In this document: positions 16,446-25,414 of the stretch, piece after piece
How the letters are laid out: each line of letters begins with the position of its first letter
Position numbering within the stretch: position 1 is the first letter of the stretch
Source: an uncultured Actinomycetes bacterium
GTDB taxonomy: Bacteria; Actinomycetota; Thermoleophilia; Solirubrobacterales; 70-9
Length of the DNA stretch: 64,000 bases
Reading direction: 5' to 3'
NCBI GenBank assembly: GCA_946482365.1
Contig: CAMLQY010000003.1
Coordinates: 62,001 to 126,000 of the forward strand
Made by a program: the position numbers and the translations under genes
Notes under the pieces: model-generated
Told to the model about the DNA's origin: nothing
Database searches by the model: none
Seen by the model: the letters and a program-made list of their open reading frames with translations, nothing else

Positions 16446-17637
16446 CCTCCTCGTTGACGGTGGCCTGGGAATCCCGCATGACGTGCATGTGCTCCGGCTC
16501 CCAGGAAAGCTCTACCCGCACGCCGCCGCCGGGAAGCTCACGCCGCTCTGCCTCGCTCGCATTCGGCACGAGCACCGTCATCCGAACGTCCCCCCCGATG
16601 TCGACGACGATCTGCGTCGCCGTGCCGAGATAGACCGAGCTCTCGACGATCCCCTCGACGTGCGGCAGCCCGTTGGCGCTCGAGCCCCCCGCGGCGAGCG
16701 CGTCGATGTGCAGCTTCTCGGGCCGCACGACCGCATGGCAACGCTCGCCGGTCGCCAGCCCGTCGGCGGATATCGGCACCGCCGGCCCGTTCTCCAGCTT
16801 CAGCTCCCCGGGTGCCGTGACCGAGGCCGGCATCAGGTTGGAGACGCCGATGAAGCCGGCGACGAAGGTCGTCGCCGGGCGCTCGTAGACCTCCTCGGGG
16901 TCGCCGACCTGCTCGACTCTGCCGCGGTTCATCACCGCGATCCGGTCGCTCATCGTCAGCGCCTCCTCCTGGTCGTGGGTGACGTAGACGAAGGTGATCC
17001 CGACCTCGCGCTGGATCCGCTTCAGCTCGATCTGCAGACCCTTGCGCAGCTTCAGGTCGAGCGCCCCGAGCGGCTCGTCGAGCAGCAGTACCTTGGGCAG
17101 GTTGACCAGTGCCCGCGCCAGCGCCACCCGCTGCTGCATGCCGCCGGAGAGCTGTGCCGGGCGCCGCCTCGCCTCGCCGCCGAGCCCCACCCGCTCCAGC
17201 TCGGCGGCGACCCGGGGGCCGATCTCCTCCCTGGGCACCCTCTTGCGCTTCAGCCCGAAGGCGACGTTGTCCTCGACGCTGAGATGGGGGAAGAGGGCAT
17301 AGCTCTGGAAGACCGTGTTGGTCGGGCGCTTGTGAGGGGGCAGTCCCGCGACGTCGGTGCCCTCGATCCGGACCTCGCCCTCGCTGGGCTGCTCGAAGCC
17401 GGCGATCATCCGCAGCGTCGTCGTCTTGCCGCAGCCGCTCGGCCCCAGCAGGGTGAAGAACTCCCCCGAGGCGAGGTCGAGGCTGAGGTCGTCTACCGCG
17501 AGGAGGTCGCCGAAGCGCTTGCTCACGCCGACCATCTCGACGCTGGGAACGCCGTTTCCGATCTCGGACTCCGTGATTGCCGTTTGCGCCAAGTTGGCTA
17601 TATCGTAACTCTCGGCACTTGCCCTGGCTCTATACAA
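16438..17637 (-). CDS. potA: polyamine ABC transporter ATPase
   Basis: Up to 399 residues. Walker A GPSGCGKT (65-72), Q-loop region, signature LSGGMQQ (163-169), Walker B KVLLLDEP (182-189) and switch His221 (THDQEEA) are all present, followed by a TOBE-type regulatory domain. It hydrolyses ATP to drive PotBC. The long frame opens with TTG at 17637, inside the palindrome at 17631-17645, which is unlikely to be the true start; TTG near 17592 or ATG at 17538 (MVGVSKRF) are alternatives, the last closest to homolog starts. First gene of potADBC-mmsA. Confidence 0.88.
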   Translation of the reverse strand: MYRARASAESYDIANLAQTAITESEIGNGVPSVEMVGVSKRFGDLLAVDDLSLDLASGEFFTLLGPSGCGKTTTLRMIAGFEQPSEGEVRIEGTDVAGLPPHKRPTNTVFQSYALFPHLSVEDNVAFGLKRKRVPREEIGPRVAAELERVGLGGEARRRPAQLSGGMQQRVALARALVNLPKVLLLDEPLGALDLKLRKGLQIELKRIQREVGITFVYVTHDQEEALTMSDRIAVMNRGRVEQVGDPEEVYERPATTFVAGFIGVSNLMPASVTAPGELKLENGPAVPISADGLATGERCHAVVRPEKLHIDALAAGGSSANGLPHVEGIVESSVYLGTATQIVVDIGGDVRMTVLVPNASEAERRELPGGGVRVELSWEPEHMHVMRDSQATVNEEGE

Positions 17638-17645
17638 AATGTATA
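17631..17645. promoter_or_regulatory. candidate operator TATAC-N5-GTATA between divergent operons
   Basis: TATACAAAATGTATA is a perfect 5-bp-armed palindrome, and a further CTTATAC occurs at about 17669-17675. It lies in the divergent promoter region of the pot-mmsA operon and the aminotransferase operon, in locally AT-rich sequence. This is the natural place for a regulator such as the PucR-family protein at 19142 or a TetR protein at 25.4-27.6 kb. Which protein binds is unknown. Confidence 0.5.
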
Positions 17646-17750
17646 AGAGTTAAATGTCACTTATACCCATTGGCAACTTGCGTTTGCTCTATCCTGGGTC
17701 TAGCTTTGTCCATAACGTCGTAGGCGTGCCCAGGTGAGAGGAGCCGATAG

Positions 17751-19133
17751 ATGGCCATAGCGTCGGATCGTCAGGAGGTCGCCACCGGCCTGCAGGAGCT
17801 CGCCCAGCGCCATCTCTGGATGCACTTCTCGCGGATGGGCTCCTACGGGCCCGGCCACGAGATCCCGATCATCACCCGTGGCGAGGGCTGCTACGTCTAC
17901 GACGACCACGGCAACCGCTACCTCGACGGCCTCTCCGGCCTCTTCTGCGTCAATGCCGGCCACGGCCGCACCGAGCTGGGCGAGGCGGCGGCCCGCCAGG
18001 TCGAGGAGCTCGACTTCTACACGCTGTGGAGCTACGCCCACCCCCGCGCGATCGAGCTAGCCGCCCGGCTTGCCTCACTCGCCCCCGGGGACCTCAACCG
18101 CGTCTTCTTCACCTCGGGCGGCTCGGAGTCGGTCGAGTCGGCGCTGAAGCTGGCCCGCAACTATCACCGCGAGCTCGGCAAAGGCCAGAAGCACAAGGTG
18201 ATCGCGCGCGAGATCGCCTACCACGGCACCACGCTCGGCGCACTTTCCGCCACCGGCATCACCGAGCTGCGCTCGCAGTTCGAGCCGCTCGCTCCGGGTG
18301 GCTGCCACGTCCCCAACACCAACGTCTACCGCTGGCCGGAGGACCGCCACCCGCTCTGGGCGGCGACCGCGATCGAGGAGCGGATCCAGTTCGAGGGGCC
18401 GGAGACCGTTGCCGCCGTGATCCTCGAGCCGGTCCAGAACGCCGGCGGCTGCTTCGTCCCTCCCGAGGGCTACTTCGAGCGGGTGCGCGAGATCTGCGAC
18501 CGCTACGACGTGCTGATGATCTCCGACGAGGTGATCTGCGCCTGGGGCCGCCTCGGCCATTACTTCGGCTGCGAGCGCTTCGGCTACGCCCCCGACATCG
18601 TCACCCTCGCCAAGGCCATGACCTCGGCGTACGTCCCGATGGGCGCTGTGATCGCCTCCGACACGGTGGCCGCCCCGTTCATGCAGGGGGACGCCTCCTT
18701 CGCCCACGGCTTCACCTTCGCCGGCCACCCGCTGGCCTCGGCGGTGGCGATGGCCAACCTCGACATCTTCGAGCGCGAGGACCTCTGCGGCCACGTCCTC
18801 GCCAAGGAGGGCGAGCTCCGCCAGGTGCTGGAGACCCTGCACGACCTCCCGATCGTCGGCGACGTGCGCGGCGCCGGCTACTTCCACGCGATCGAGCTGG
18901 TCAAGGACCGCGAGACCAAGGAGGGCTTCAGCGGCGAGGAGTCCGAGGAGCTTCTGCGTGGCTTCCTCTCCGGCGAGCTCTACAAGCGCGGGCTGATCTG
19001 CCGCGCCGACGATCGCGGCGACCCGGTGGTGCAGCTGGCGCCGCCGCTGATCGCCGACAGCGAGCAGTTCGAAGAGATCCACGACGTCTTGCACGCCGTG
19101 CTGGGCGAGGCCTGGAAGAGAGTCCGGCGGTAG
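17751..19133 (+). CDS. class III omega-amino-acid/polyamine aminotransferase
   Basis: 460 residues of fold-type I PLP enzyme. Landmarks: FFTSGGSESVESALK (PLP phosphate site), ISDEV with Asp259, and the Schiff-base Lys288 in TLAKAMTS. The family moves the terminal amino group of beta-alanine, 4-aminobutyrate or putrescine/cadaverine to pyruvate or 2-oxoglutarate. GAGGAG lies before the ATG. It opens the operon aminotransferase - pucR - ald - ALDH, divergent from the polyamine transporter. Alanine formed from pyruvate could be recycled by the Ald enzyme downstream. Exact substrate is not readable. Confidence 0.88.
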   Translation: MAIASDRQEVATGLQELAQRHLWMHFSRMGSYGPGHEIPIITRGEGCYVYDDHGNRYLDGLSGLFCVNAGHGRTELGEAAARQVEELDFYTLWSYAHPRAIELAARLASLAPGDLNRVFFTSGGSESVESALKLARNYHRELGKGQKHKVIAREIAYHGTTLGALSATGITELRSQFEPLAPGGCHVPNTNVYRWPEDRHPLWAATAIEERIQFEGPETVAAVILEPVQNAGGCFVPPEGYFERVREICDRYDVLMISDEVICAWGRLGHYFGCERFGYAPDIVTLAKAMTSAYVPMGAVIASDTVAAPFMQGDASFAHGFTFAGHPLASAVAMANLDIFEREDLCGHVLAKEGELRQVLETLHDLPIVGDVRGAGYFHAIELVKDRETKEGFSGEESEELLRGFLSGELYKRGLICRADDRGDPVVQLAPPLIADSEQFEEIHDVLHAVLGEAWKRVRR

Positions 19134-19141
19134 GCGAACGC

Positions 19142-20698
19142 ATGCTTACCGTCCAGAGCCTCCTCGACGAACTCGACCTCGAGCTCGTGGCCGGCGCGGA
19201 CGCGGCCGAAGCGCCGGTGCGCTGGGTCCACATCTCCGAGCTCGAGGACCCGACGCCGTGGCTCTCCGGCGGCGAGCTGATGCTGACGACGGGGATCCCG
19301 CTCGGCTCCGCGGCCAAGCAGCGCGCCTTCATCCGGTTGCTCGCCGACAGCAACCTGGCCGGGCTCGGCTTCGGCATCGGCTTCAGCCACGACAAGCTGC
19401 CGAAAGCCCTGGTCGAGGAGGCGCGCAAGCGCGAATTCCCGCTCTTCGAGGTTCCCTACTCGGTCCCGTTCATCGCGATCACCGAGAAGGCCTTCGCCCG
19501 TCTCGTCAACGAGCAGTACGAGGTGCTGCAGCGCGGCATCGCGGTGCAGCGGCGGCTCGAGCGGCTGGTCCTGGAAGAGCGCGGGCTGGAGGAGATCGTG
19601 GCGACCATCGCCTCCGCGGTCGGCGGCACCGTGGCGATCCTCGGCGCTCGCGGTGAGCGCCTGGCCGGCCGCGCCTTCCGTCGCCAGCTCTCGGCCGAGA
19701 CCGTGAACGCGATCCGCGAAGAAGCCCTGGCGCACACCGCCGACGGTCATCCCTTCGTTCCCTCTCACCCGGCGGTCGCCGGCCGTGCGCTCGCCCATCC
19801 GGTGATCTCACCCGGTGGCGGCCCCCCGCAGGCCTGGGTGGTGATCGTTCGCGACTCGGGCGGGCTCGGCGATTTCGAGCGGCTGATCCTGCAGCAGGCC
19901 GTGGCCGTCGTGGCGCTGGAGCTGATGCGGCGCCGGGTCGCGCGCGAGACCGAGCGCCGCCTCGCCGGCGACGTCCTCGCCGGAGCGCTGGGCGGCCGCC
20001 TCGACCCGACCGAGCTGCGCCGTCGCCTCGAGCCCTTCGGGATCGGAAACGAAGCCGCGGTCCTGGTCTTCGCCCTCGACGACCCGGCCGGCGCCGAGCC
20101 GGCGCTCGAGCGGGCGCTGGCCGCAGACGCCTGCCCCGCCGTCGTCGCGCCGCACGCCAGCGGTCGCCGCGAGCTGCTCTGCGCGGTCGTCGACGCCGCC
20201 GATCGCGACCCGGTCGACCTCGCCGCCGAGGCCCGCCGCGCCCTGGTCAAGGACCGGGGCGCGGTCCGCGCCGCCGCCAGCCGGCCGGCGCCGCCCGAGA
20301 ACCTGCGGCATTCCTTCCACGAGGCCCGCTGCGCCCTCGAGGCGACCGCGATCGGCAACGGCAGCGGGCCCGAGGTGGCCTCCTGGCGCGATCTCGGCGC
20401 CTTCACCCTGCTGCTCTCGATCCAGGACGACGAGGCGCTGAAGCTCTACTGCGACAGCGTGCTCGGCCCGATCGAGGAGGGCGACGAGGATTACGGCGGC
20501 GAGCTGCTGCGCTCGCTGGAGGCGTTCATCGAGCAGAACGGCCAGTGGGAGAAGGCCGCCCGCGAGGTCTACTGCCACCGCCACACGCTGCGCTACCGGA
20601 TGCGCAAAGTCGAGGAGCTGACGGGCCGCGACCTCTCGCGCGCCCACGACCGGATCGAGTTCTGGCTCGCGCTCCGGGCAAGGGAGCTCGTCTCATGA
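19142..20698 (+). CDS. PucR-family transcriptional regulator
   Basis: 518 residues from ATG 19142, 8 nt after the aminotransferase stop. The N-terminal PucR sensory domain is clear (LTVQSLLDELDLELVAGAD, WVHISELEDPTPWLSGGEL). The C-terminus has the CdaR/PucR helix-turn-helix with REVYCHRHTLRYRMRKVEEL. Such proteins typically activate purine, amino-acid or polyamine catabolic genes in response to a metabolite. Its place inside the catabolic operon argues for local control. The stop overlaps the ald start by 4 nt (ATGA). Confidence 0.88.
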   Translation: MLTVQSLLDELDLELVAGADAAEAPVRWVHISELEDPTPWLSGGELMLTTGIPLGSAAKQRAFIRLLADSNLAGLGFGIGFSHDKLPKALVEEARKREFPLFEVPYSVPFIAITEKAFARLVNEQYEVLQRGIAVQRRLERLVLEERGLEEIVATIASAVGGTVAILGARGERLAGRAFRRQLSAETVNAIREEALAHTADGHPFVPSHPAVAGRALAHPVISPGGGPPQAWVVIVRDSGGLGDFERLILQQAVAVVALELMRRRVARETERRLAGDVLAGALGGRLDPTELRRRLEPFGIGNEAAVLVFALDDPAGAEPALERALAADACPAVVAPHASGRRELLCAVVDAADRDPVDLAAEARRALVKDRGAVRAAASRPAPPENLRHSFHEARCALEATAIGNGSGPEVASWRDLGAFTLLLSIQDDEALKLYCDSVLGPIEEGDEDYGGELLRSLEAFIEQNGQWEKAAREVYCHRHTLRYRMRKVEELTGRDLSRAHDRIEFWLALRARELVS

Positions 20699-21891
20699 GG
20701 GTCGGCGTTCCGCAAGAGACCAAGCCTGACGAGTACCGGGTCGCGATCACGCCGGCCGGGGTGCGGGAGATGACCGAGCACGGCCACGAGGTGCTGGTCG
20801 AGGCAGGCGCCGGGTCCGGCAGCGCGATCTCCGACGCCGAGTACGAAGCCCAGGGCGCCCGCATCGTCCCCGGCGCCGCCTCCGTCTTCTCTGAGGCCGA
20901 GATGGTGATCAAGGTGAAGGAGCCCCAGCCGGCCGAGGTCGAGATGCTGCGCCCCGGCCAGCTCCTCTTCACCTACCTGCACCTCGCCCCCGACCCCGAG
21001 CTGACCCGCGGCCTCTGCGACTCCGGCGCCACCTGCGTCGCCTACGAGACGGTCGAGGACGCGCGCGGGCGCCTGCCGCTGCTGGCGCCGATGAGCGAGA
21101 TCGCCGGCAAGATCGCCGCCCAGGCCGGCGCCTTCATGCTCGAGAAGCCGCTAGGGGGGCGCGGCATCCTGCTCGGTGGCGTCCCCGGCGTCGCCGCCGC
21201 CAACGTGATGGTGATCGGCGGCGGGGTGGTCGGGATGAACGCGGCCTTCATCGCTATCGGGATGGGGGCGGACGTCTTCGTCTTCGACAAGTCGATCGAC
21301 CGGCTGCGCGAGCTGGAGGCCGACTTCGCCGGCAGCTGCTCGACCGTCTACTCGACCACCCTCGCGGTCGAAGAGATGCTGCCTCGCGCCGACCTGGTGA
21401 TCGGCGCGGTCCTCGTCCACGGCGCCCGCGCCCCCTTCGTAGTGCGGCGCGAGCAGCTGGCGCTGATGAAGCCCGGCGCGGTCCTCGTCGACGTCGCCAT
21501 CGACCAGGGCGGCTGCTTCGAGACCTCGCACCCGACCACGCATCGCGATCCGACCTTCGAGGTTGACGGGATCACCCACTACTGCGTCGCCAACATGCCC
21601 GGCGCGGTGCCGATCACCTCGACCCACGCCCTCACCAACGCGACCCTGCCCTACGCGATCGCCCTCGCCGACGAGGGTGTCGCCGGCGCGATTCGGCGCG
21701 ATCCGGGCCTGCGCCCGGGGGTCAACGTCGCCGCCGGGGTCGTCACCCATCCGGCGGTGGCCGAGGGCGTCGGCATGACCTGCGTCCCCGTGGAGGACGC
21801 CCTGAAAACTGCGGCCGACGGGCCGATACGTCAACCAGGCGTTGACGTATCGGCCCGTCGGCCCCCCGAACACGTGGAGGCGAATGAGTGA
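20695..21891 (+). CDS. ald: alanine dehydrogenase with hairpin-encoded C-terminal tail
   Basis: 398 residues. [35 protein letters not shown] and the NAD site [13 protein letters not shown] identify L-alanine dehydrogenase, which oxidatively deaminates alanine to pyruvate, NH4+ and NADH. It would regenerate pyruvate for the upstream aminotransferase. Typical members have about 370 residues; this one continues about 27 residues beyond the usual end near VEDALK. The extra tail is mostly encoded by the 51-bp palindrome at 21813-21863. The stop TGA overlaps the next ATG by 1 nt. Confidence 0.92.
   Translation: MRVGVPQETKPDEYRVAITPAGVREMTEHGHEVLVEAGAGSGSAISDAEYEAQGARIVPGAASVFSEAEMVIKVKEPQPAEVEMLRPGQLLFTYLHLAPDPELTRGLCDSGATCVAYETVEDARGRLPLLAPMSEIAGKIAAQAGAFMLEKPLGGRGILLGGVPGVAAANVMVIGGGVVGMNAAFIAIGMGADVFVFDKSIDRLRELEADFAGSCSTVYSTTLAVEEMLPRADLVIGAVLVHGARAPFVVRREQLALMKPGAVLVDVAIDQGGCFETSHPTTHRDPTFEVDGITHYCVANMPGAVPITSTHALTNATLPYAIALADEGVAGAIRRDPGLRPGVNVAAGVVTHPAVAEGVGMTCVPVEDALKTAADGPIRQPGVDVSARRPPEHVEANE
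21813..21863. repeat. 51-bp near-perfect palindrome inside the ald reading frame
   Basis: Arms 21813-21835 and 21841-21863 are perfect 23-bp inverted repeats with a 5-nt loop CAGGC. The element lies in frame in the last codons of ald and encodes the extended tail. It is followed by C-rich sequence, not a T-tract, and by the next gene after 27 nt, so it is an odd place for a terminator. It could be an inserted palindromic element, an attenuator within the operon, or an RNA processing site. Confidence 0.8.
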
Positions 21892-23333
21892 TGGCTACGG
21901 CGGAGAAGACGAAGCTGCGGAACTTCATCGGGGGGGAGGCGGTCGACCCGGCCGAGGGCGGGATGGAGGACGTGGTCAATCCAGCCACGGGTGACCCGAT
22001 CGCCTCGGCCCCGCTCTCGACCAAGCCCGACGTCGATGCGGCGGTGGCCGCGGCGAAGGCCGCCTTCCCCGGCTGGGCGGCGACGCCCCCGGGAGAACGG
22101 GCGCGGGCGCTGCTGCGGATGGCCGACCTGATCGAGGAGCGGGGCGAGGAGATCGCCGACCTCGAGTCCGCCGACGCGGGCAAGCCGCGCAGCGCCGTGG
22201 TCGAGGACGAAATCACCGTGATGGCCGACCAGTTGCGCTTCTTCGCCGGGGCGGCGCGCACCATGGAGGGCCGCGCCGCCGGCGAGTACATGGAGGCGCG
22301 CACGTCCTTCATCCGCCGTGAGCCGCTCGGCGTGGTCGGTCAGATCACGCCCTGGAACTACCCGCTGATGATGGCGATCTGGAAGATCGGCCCCGCGCTC
22401 GCCACCGGCAACACCGTGGTGCTGAAGCCGGCCGAGACGACTCCGCTGACCACGCTGCTCTTCGCCGAGTGGTGCGGCGAGATCCTGCCGGCAGGCGTCT
22501 TCAACGCGATCGGGGGCCACGGCGAGCCGACCGGGGCGGAGCTGGTCACCCACCCCGACGTGGCGATGGCCTGCCTGACCGGCTCACCCCCCACCGGGAA
22601 GTGGATCGCCAGGGCGGCGGCGGACTCGCTGAAGCGGGTCCACCTCGAGCTCGGCGGCAAGGCACCGGTTGTGATCTTCGACGACGCCGACATGGAGGCG
22701 GCGATGGAGACCATCGCCGGGACCGGCTACTACAACGCTGGCCAGGACTGCACCGCCGCCACCCGAGTTCTCGCCTCGAAGGGCGTTTACGACGACGTCG
22801 TCGGGGGACTCGCCGAGGAAGCCAGGGGCCTGGTGCTGGGCGACACGATGAGCGCCGACACGACGCTGGGCCCGCTCAACTCCTCCCGCCAACGGGAGCG
22901 GGTTGAGGGCTTCCTCGAGCGCAGGCCCGCCAACGCCGAGATCGTCACCGGCGGCTCGCAGCCGGACCTGCCCGGCTTCTTCCTCGAGCCCGCGGTCGTC
23001 GCCGGCCTCGAGCAGGGCGACGAGATGATCCAGGACGAGATCTTCGGCCCGGTGATCACCGTCCAGCCCTTCAGCGACGAGGAGAAGGCGATCGAATGGG
23101 CCAACGGCACCCGCTACGGCCTCGCCTCCTCGGTTTGGACCCGCGACGTGGGCCGCGCGATGCGGGTCGCCAACGCGCTCGAGTTCGGTTGCGTCTGGAT
23201 CAACGACCACATCCCGATCGTCGCCGAGATGCCGCACGGTGGCTTCAAGCAGTCCGGCTACGGCAAGGACCTGTCCGTCTACGCCCTCGAGGACTACACC
23301 GAGATCAAGCACGTCATGGTCAATCTTGAATAG
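21891..23333 (+). CDS. aminobutyraldehyde/betaine-aldehyde-type dehydrogenase
   Basis: 480 residues from ATG 21891 (a GTG one codon earlier is possible). [17 protein letters not shown], general base Glu253 (HLELGGK) and catalytic Cys287 ([13 protein letters not shown]) are all present. The NAGQDCTA box is characteristic of the gamma-aminobutyraldehyde dehydrogenase (PatD) branch, which converts 4-aminobutyraldehyde from putrescine to GABA with NAD+. TGATG coupling to ald and its place in the polyamine cluster support this role. Betaine aldehyde or another aminoaldehyde remains possible. Confidence 0.88.
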   Translation: MATAEKTKLRNFIGGEAVDPAEGGMEDVVNPATGDPIASAPLSTKPDVDAAVAAAKAAFPGWAATPPGERARALLRMADLIEERGEEIADLESADAGKPRSAVVEDEITVMADQLRFFAGAARTMEGRAAGEYMEARTSFIRREPLGVVGQITPWNYPLMMAIWKIGPALATGNTVVLKPAETTPLTTLLFAEWCGEILPAGVFNAIGGHGEPTGAELVTHPDVAMACLTGSPPTGKWIARAAADSLKRVHLELGGKAPVVIFDDADMEAAMETIAGTGYYNAGQDCTAATRVLASKGVYDDVVGGLAEEARGLVLGDTMSADTTLGPLNSSRQRERVEGFLERRPANAEIVTGGSQPDLPGFFLEPAVVAGLEQGDEMIQDEIFGPVITVQPFSDEEKAIEWANGTRYGLASSVWTRDVGRAMRVANALEFGCVWINDHIPIVAEMPHGGFKQSGYGKDLSVYALEDYTEIKHVMVNLE

Positions 23334-23369
23334 AGCGCCTTCCGCGGTGGCGACTACCATCGCCGCGCG

Positions 23370-25082
23370 ATGAAGGTTTTCTTCGCCTTCGGGATGGTGC
23401 TCGCGGCGATGGTGCTCATTGCCGCCGCGCCGGCCTGGGAGGAAGAAGACCCGCGCTGCCATGGGCGGCAGGCGGAGATCGTCGGCACCGAGGGGGACGA
23501 CGAGCTGCGCGGCACGCCGGAGCGCGACGTGATCTGGGGCGGCGGCGGCGAGGACTCGATCCACGGCAGCCTCGGCAACGACCTGCTCTGCGGCGGCCCC
23601 GGAGCCGACCTCGTCCACGGCGGCCGCGGCAACGACGAGGTCGACGGCGGCGCCGGAGACGGAGACCGGGCGATCGGCGACCTCGGCGACGACAAGGTGC
23701 TCGGCGGCACCGGCGACTCCGACGAGGCGGCCGGCAGCCTCGGCATCGACACGGTCAGCGGTGGGCCCGGAGACTTCGACTTCGTCCACGGCGACTACGG
23801 CTACGACCGCATGGACGGAGGGCCGGGCAGGGACGACGTCGCCTCGTTCGCCACCGACGTCGGCGCAGGGCGCGACGGCGGTGGCGTTAAGGTCAACCTG
23901 GGCAGGCACAAGGCCCGTGGCGACGGCCACGACCGCCTTTTCCGCTTCGAGGACCTGGAGGGCTCGGCCTTCGACGACGTCCTCGTCGGCAATCGCCGCG
24001 CCAACGTGATCGACGGTGGCGCCGGCGACGACGTCGTCCGCGGCGCCGGCGGCAAGGACGAGCTGATCGGCGGCAATGGGTCGGACCGCTGCAACGGGGC
24101 AAAGGGACGCACCGAGTCCTGCGGCCGCGAAGCGAGGCCGAAAGCCTCCGCCTACGTCGAGCTCGACGCGGTCGCGGGCGGCGGCGGGGGCCTCCAGCTC
24201 GTTGGCGGCACGGGGCGCGACCGCTTCGTCGTCGGCTTCGACGAAGCGAGCGCCAGCTTCGGCGTCACCGCCGCCAAGGGCCTCGCGCTCGGGCCCGGTT
24301 GTGAGCGGGTCAGCACCCTGCAGGCGAGCTGCCAGGTCACCGGGCCGGCGCGGTGGCTGATGGCCGACCTCGGTCCTGGGCGCGACAGCCTGCGGGTCGA
24401 AGGCTCGCTGGCGGGCGCCCAGAACGTCCGCATCGCCGGTGGCCACGGCAACGACACGATCCGCGGTGGCGACGAGGACGACCTGATCGAGGGCGGCTTC
24501 GGCGCCGATCGCCTCTACGGCGGGGCCGGGGCGGACGGCCTGATCGGCAGCAGGCCCGGGCCGACCTTCCTCTACGGAGGCCCCGACGGAGACCTGCTGG
24601 CCGCCGGCGGCGGCTGTGCCGGCGGGGCCCTGGTCGGAGGCCCCGGCCGCGACGACGCCTCCTTCGCCGAGACGCCGTCGCACCCGGGCATCCTCCACGT
24701 CTCGTTTCCCGCCCACGCAGCCTGGATCGACGCGATCCCGGGTTGCGATCGGGTCCACCTCTCGCCTACCAACGAGGACATGGAGGGTTCCTTCGACTGG
24801 GACGTCCTGATCGGCGACGGCCGCGCCAACAACATGCTCGGTCAGCCCGGTGCCGACCGCTTCTTCGGCGGCGGCGGCGACGACGTGATCGACGCCCGCG
24901 ACGGGACGCGGGACTTCTCGATCCAGTGCGGCCGCGGCACGCCCGCCAGGAAGGGAAGGCTGGCTCGCGGCACGTCAACCGGCCGCGCCCTCATCGACTT
25001 CTTCGACCCCGGCACGACCCTCTGCGGCATCACCAAGCACGGCAAGCCGGTCGACGGCCTGGGCGTCGCAGACGAGCCCTGA
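23370..25082 (+). CDS. secreted RTX (calcium-binding nonapeptide repeat) protein
   Basis: 570 residues. A signal peptide (MKVFFAFGMVLAAMVLIAA) is followed by blocks of GGxGxDxhx nonapeptides, for example GGPGADLVHGGRGNDEVDGG (near residue 75), GGAGDDVVRGAGGKDEL and GGHGNDTIRGGDEDDLIEGG. These fold into Ca2+-binding parallel beta-rolls outside the cell. Several Cys pairs (such as CNGAKGRTESCG) suggest disulfides. No enzymatic domain is recognised, so a structural or surface role is likely. It follows the ALDH gene by 36 nt but probably has its own function. Confidence 0.85.
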   Translation: MKVFFAFGMVLAAMVLIAAAPAWEEEDPRCHGRQAEIVGTEGDDELRGTPERDVIWGGGGEDSIHGSLGNDLLCGGPGADLVHGGRGNDEVDGGAGDGDRAIGDLGDDKVLGGTGDSDEAAGSLGIDTVSGGPGDFDFVHGDYGYDRMDGGPGRDDVASFATDVGAGRDGGGVKVNLGRHKARGDGHDRLFRFEDLEGSAFDDVLVGNRRANVIDGGAGDDVVRGAGGKDELIGGNGSDRCNGAKGRTESCGREARPKASAYVELDAVAGGGGGLQLVGGTGRDRFVVGFDEASASFGVTAAKGLALGPGCERVSTLQASCQVTGPARWLMADLGPGRDSLRVEGSLAGAQNVRIAGGHGNDTIRGGDEDDLIEGGFGADRLYGGAGADGLIGSRPGPTFLYGGPDGDLLAAGGGCAGGALVGGPGRDDASFAETPSHPGILHVSFPAHAAWIDAIPGCDRVHLSPTNEDMEGSFDWDVLIGDGRANNMLGQPGADRFFGGGGDDVIDARDGTRDFSIQCGRGTPARKGRLARGTSTGRALIDFFDPGTTLCGITKHGKPVDGLGVADEP

Positions 25083-25100
25083 TTCGGGGTGTGTGGGCGA

Positions 25101-25389
25101 GAGCCTGGTCGCCCTCCATTCGAACCCACACCCCACGCGCTCTGCGCGTGGGGTGAACCTCGTGCGCGGCTGCGCCGCGCCCCAGGACAGATTGCATAGG
25201 CCGCTTCGCGAGGTTCGCCTGGAGGGCGACCAGGCTCCCTCCAACACGTCACCGAGTTACGCCAAGGCTGCGAAGCCAGCGCCAAATCTCCCAAGCTCAA
25301 AAAAAGAGAGCCTTGGGCGGGAGCCCTAGAAGCTCGGTGACGGAAGCTTCCGGGTTGGAGTAGACCGCTCGGAGAGCTTCCGAAAGCTC
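25101..25389. other. highly structured convergent intergenic element
   Basis: The 332-bp gap 25083-25414 between two convergent genes is packed with nested inverted repeats. Structure A: 18-bp perfect arms 25101-25118/25220-25237 enclosing hairpins 25129-25140/25144-25155 (12 bp), 25155-25162/25209-25216 (8 bp) and 25164-25170/25174-25180 (7 bp). Structure B: 25239-25245/25354-25360 and 25247-25256/25333-25342, enclosing 25262-25269/25309-25316. Hairpin C: 25374-25379/25384-25389. A bidirectional terminator is the simplest reading, but two adjacent multibranched folds are far more than one needs. A structured RNA or a palindromic repeat element is possible. Confidence 0.6.
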
Positions 25390-25414
25390 GTGCCCTGTGG
25401 GCATCCCCCAACAA

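Noticed and set aside
18026..19141. N-terminal extension of the PucR reading frame by 372 codons
   Set aside because: It overlaps the aminotransferase gene in another frame and is Arg/Pro/Gly-rich noise; PucR homology starts exactly at ATG 19142.
22584..24758. 724-codon antisense frame opposite the ALDH and RTX genes
   Set aside because: High-GC shadow frame; composition follows the codon structure of the sense genes and no domain is recognisable.
25083..25414. Retron or self-splicing intron RNA
   Set aside because: No reverse transcriptase or maturase is nearby and no conserved intron motif is visible; kept only as a structured element.
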